In this document: piece after piece, positions 62,152 through 64,000 of the stretch
Layout: each line of letters begins with the position of its first letter
How positions within the stretch are numbered: the first letter of the stretch is position 1
NCBI GenBank assembly: GCA_947470855.1
Contig: CANIUQ010000003.1
Coordinates: 1-64,000, forward strand
Length of the DNA: 64,000 bases
Direction: 5' to 3'
Source: Opitutia bacterium
Lineage (GTDB): Bacteria; Verrucomicrobiota; Verrucomicrobiia; Opitutales; UBA953
Program-made: the position numbers and the translations under genes
Notes under the pieces: model-generated
What the model was told of the DNA's origin: nothing
Seen by the model: the letters and a program-made list of their open reading frames with translations, nothing else
The model's database searches: none

Positions 62152-64000
62152 TCACTCGCGTTCTGGCGTAAAGTCAGCTGGCTCCGATAAAGCAGCAGAG
62201 TCACTCAGTCTAATTAATGAATCCAAGGAACTGAAGTGACGTGTCCAGTCGGTCATATCAGGAATATCGCCGACCACCGTCGAAAACAGCTCACGTTTCT
62301 CTTGTTTTAAATCTTCAATACGCTCCTCCACGGTTCCGGGAGCAATCATACGATAAATTAAGACAGGGTTTTTTTGTCCAATACGATGCACCCGATCCAC
62401 CGCTTGTGCTTCAACGGCGGGATTCCACCACGGATCCATCAAGAAAACATATTCGGCTGTATTGAGGGTAATACCCGTGCCACCAGCCTTTAATGAAGCG
62501 AGAAACACCGCTGGGCCTTTTGTTTCCTTGAATTGCTCGACAGGGGTTGAGCGATCTTTGGTTTCCCCCGTTAATTCAAAGATGGGAAGATTGGGTAAAT
62601 CTTTGTGGATGGCCGACTTCACCCGATCGAGTAGTGAAACAAACTGGGAAAAAATAACGGCTTTGGAATCGTTCGCTGCTATCTCAGAAAGTTTGGAAAC
62701 CAGAAGAGTCACTTTTCCTGAATGAAGACTCGGGGAGTGTTCGTTTTCAGGAAGCAGACCAGGGTCACAACAAACTTGTCGAAGACGCATTAAAAGCGTG
62801 AGAACCGAAGCTGCATCGCGCGACAGTAATGAAGCGAGTTCCCCGGAAAGCCCACTCCCCTGCGACAAATGCTGATAAAGAGCTCGTTGCTCGACCGTCA
62901 AAGGACACGGCAAGACGACCTCCATCTTAGGCGGAATATCGGAAGCCACATGTCGCTTTAATCGTCTTAAAATAAACGGCGAAACTTGACGGCGCACTTT
63001 CACTAAAGCGGTGGCCGAATCGCGCAGCATGATGCGCTCGAAGTGTGCACGTTTACCCAAGAGACCTGGCATCAAAAAACGAAAAATCGTCCATAAATCC
63101 GTCGGTCGATTCTCTAAGGGTGTCCCCGTGATGGCGAGACGGTGCTGTGCTTGAACACTTAAGCATGTTTGAGTCGTTTTAGCCTCAGGATTTTTAATCG
63201 CTTGGGCTTCATCTAAAACAATGTAGCCGAATTTTGTTTTACCGAGAAGGTCGGCATGACGGCGAAGTTGCGTGTAACTTGAAATCCACAACTTGGGCTC
63301 AGGGTTTTTTGTAAAATCGTTCTCCGCCGTCAAAACGGAAGCCTGCAACTCAGGGTGAAAACGTTTTATTTCCCCAAGCCACACGGGAATGACACTGGCA
63401 GGACATACAATGATGGATCGCTCTTCCAGCGGACGTGAAGCTAAGAGTGCCAAAACTTGTACAGTTTTTCCTAACCCCATTTCATCGGCCAATAGGGGGT
63501 GTGAACCTAAATCACAGAGACGCGCCAACCATGCGACACCTTTAGCCTGATAGGGTCGAAGATGTGCAGGCAGACCCTCTGGAGGTGGAGGCTCTTGCAG
63601 TAGGCTATCTTTCCAAGCTTTTAACTCATCATTGAGTTTAAGTGAGCCTACGGCGGCGTGATCAAAGAGCGAAAGTAACAAGTAGCGAGGAATCTCACCC
63701 TCCTTCGCTTTCCAATCCTCCGAAAAATCGGCTACCGCCGCGTTGTAGGCCACGACTCCCTTACCGGGAAGAATCACCGGACGTCCACCCGCCTTTAATA
63801 ACAGTTTTTGTTCATGCTCCTGCAGAGGATGTGAACCGGCACGCAGATTCCAATTAAGGCGAAACGATTTCTTATCCTCGGTTGATTCAACCTGAGCCTC
63901 TACAGCCACTTGCAATTGTTCATTTTTAAAAATAGTAAGAACCTCTTCACCAGATAGACGAAAACGCTTACGCCATTCATTAAGATCTTCGCGAACAAAC
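62152..64000 (-). CDS. SNF2/SWI2-family helicase-like ATPase (partial, right edge)
   Basis: The reading frame is open to the right edge (28 codons beyond an internal TTG at 63915, plus one base), giving at least 615 residues; the true start lies outside the window. Motifs are in order: Walker A LADEMGLGKTVQVL, DEAQ box IVLDEAQAIKNP, motif III ITGTPLENRPTDLW, then helicase C-terminal KAVIFSQFVSLLDRV, GGTGITLNTAEYVF and WNPAVEAQAVDRVHRIGQ. SNF2-family enzymes translocate on DNA; bacterial members such as RapA also act on RNA polymerase. No separate target domain is visible in this part. Convergent with rimO. Confidence 0.92.
   Translation of the reverse strand, partial: FVREDLNEWRKRFRLSGEEVLTIFKNEQLQVAVEAQVESTEDKKSFRLNWNLRAGSHPLQEHEQKLLLKAGGRPVILPGKGVVAYNAAVADFSEDWKAKEGEIPRYLLLSLFDHAAVGSLKLNDELKAWKDSLLQEPPPPEGLPAHLRPYQAKGVAWLARLCDLGSHPLLADEMGLGKTVQVLALLASRPLEERSIIVCPASVIPVWLGEIKRFHPELQASVLTAENDFTKNPEPKLWISSYTQLRRHADLLGKTKFGYIVLDEAQAIKNPEAKTTQTCLSVQAQHRLAITGTPLENRPTDLWTIFRFLMPGLLGKRAHFERIMLRDSATALVKVRRQVSPFILRRLKRHVASDIPPKMEVVLPCPLTVEQRALYQHLSQGSGLSGELASLLSRDAASVLTLLMRLRQVCCDPGLLPENEHSPSLHSGKVTLLVSKLSEIAANDSKAVIFSQFVSLLDRVKSAIHKDLPNLPIFELTGETKDRSTPVEQFKETKGPAVFLASLKAGGTGITLNTAEYVFLMDPWWNPAVEAQAVDRVHRIGQKNPVLIYRMIAPGTVEERIEDLKQEKRELFSTVVGDIPDMTDWTRHFSSLDSLIRLSDSAALSEPADFTPERE

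Overview
The window looks like chromosomal DNA of a Gram-negative bacterium of the PVC group, most likely a Verrucomicrobiota (Opitutae-like) member. This is inferred from a Minf_1886-family protein (named from Methylacidiphilum), lipid A genes (lpxK and a DUF374 acyltransferase), mreBCD, a menaquinone-type isochorismate synthase, and biosynthetic genes scattered singly rather than in long operons. It is not proven from one window. There is no rRNA, prophage, insertion sequence or CRISPR array.

Left edge (1-4.0 kb), the accessory part: a PIN toxin/AbrB-like antitoxin pair cut by the edge, an ABC-F protein and an MFS exporter, all on the minus strand. Each is preceded by GTGCAAA repeats with an 8-bp period. 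Two of these arrays carry a 15-nt hairpin insert whose stems differ in sequence but keep their pairing. G-quadruplex-capable GGGTGWC heptamers are mixed in.

4.1-8.2 kb: glmM, an acetyltransferase-only GlmU-like gene and glmS, making UDP-GlcNAc precursors. 8.3-11.0 kb: a small zinc-knuckle protein whose end overlaps tRNA-Lys(CTT) in antisense, tRNA-Lys(TTT), a TrmH-type methyltransferase, asd and an L,D-transpeptidase. 11.0-16.7 kb (minus strand): uppP, mreB, mreC, mreD and PBP2, an elongation cassette without rodA beside it. 16.8-23.1 kb: trpB, yicC, an HU/IHF protein, hisS, murJ, then an AmiD-like lipoprotein amidase. 23.5-29.5 kb: an unrecognised 591-residue protein, metG, an isochorismate synthase, dtd, hisF. 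29.5-38.4 kb: a CNNM/CBS protein, nadB, panE, a small lipoprotein, a HAD protein with a DciA-like (DUF721) C-terminal domain, a Minf_1886 protein, hisC, an RmlD-like reductase and a lipoate-ligase-like protein. 38.4-45.0 kb: mutS, a PIN-PhoH ATPase, a DUF971 protein, ybaB, recR and an Rsm22-like protein. 45.2-55.8 kb: ppk, lpxK, panD, a class V aminotransferase, topoisomerase III, an ABC-2 exporter operon with a tetratricopeptide-like protein and acylphosphatase, and tatA. 55.8-64 kb: riboflavin synthase, a DUF374 acyltransferase, a NUDIX/YgjP-like/MazG operon, trpC, rsmA, rimO and a SNF2 helicase running off the right edge.

The dominant theme is envelope construction: GlmM/GlmU/GlmS, Asd, UppP, MreBCD-PBP2, MurJ, L,D-transpeptidase, AmiD and LpxK. 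Packing is very tight. Many convergent pairs share a 4-base stop overlap, and several first genes have a -10-like hexamer 6-8 bases before the start codon, which suggests leaderless transcripts. The most unusual signals are the hairpin-bearing repeats on the left and the HAD-DciA fusion.
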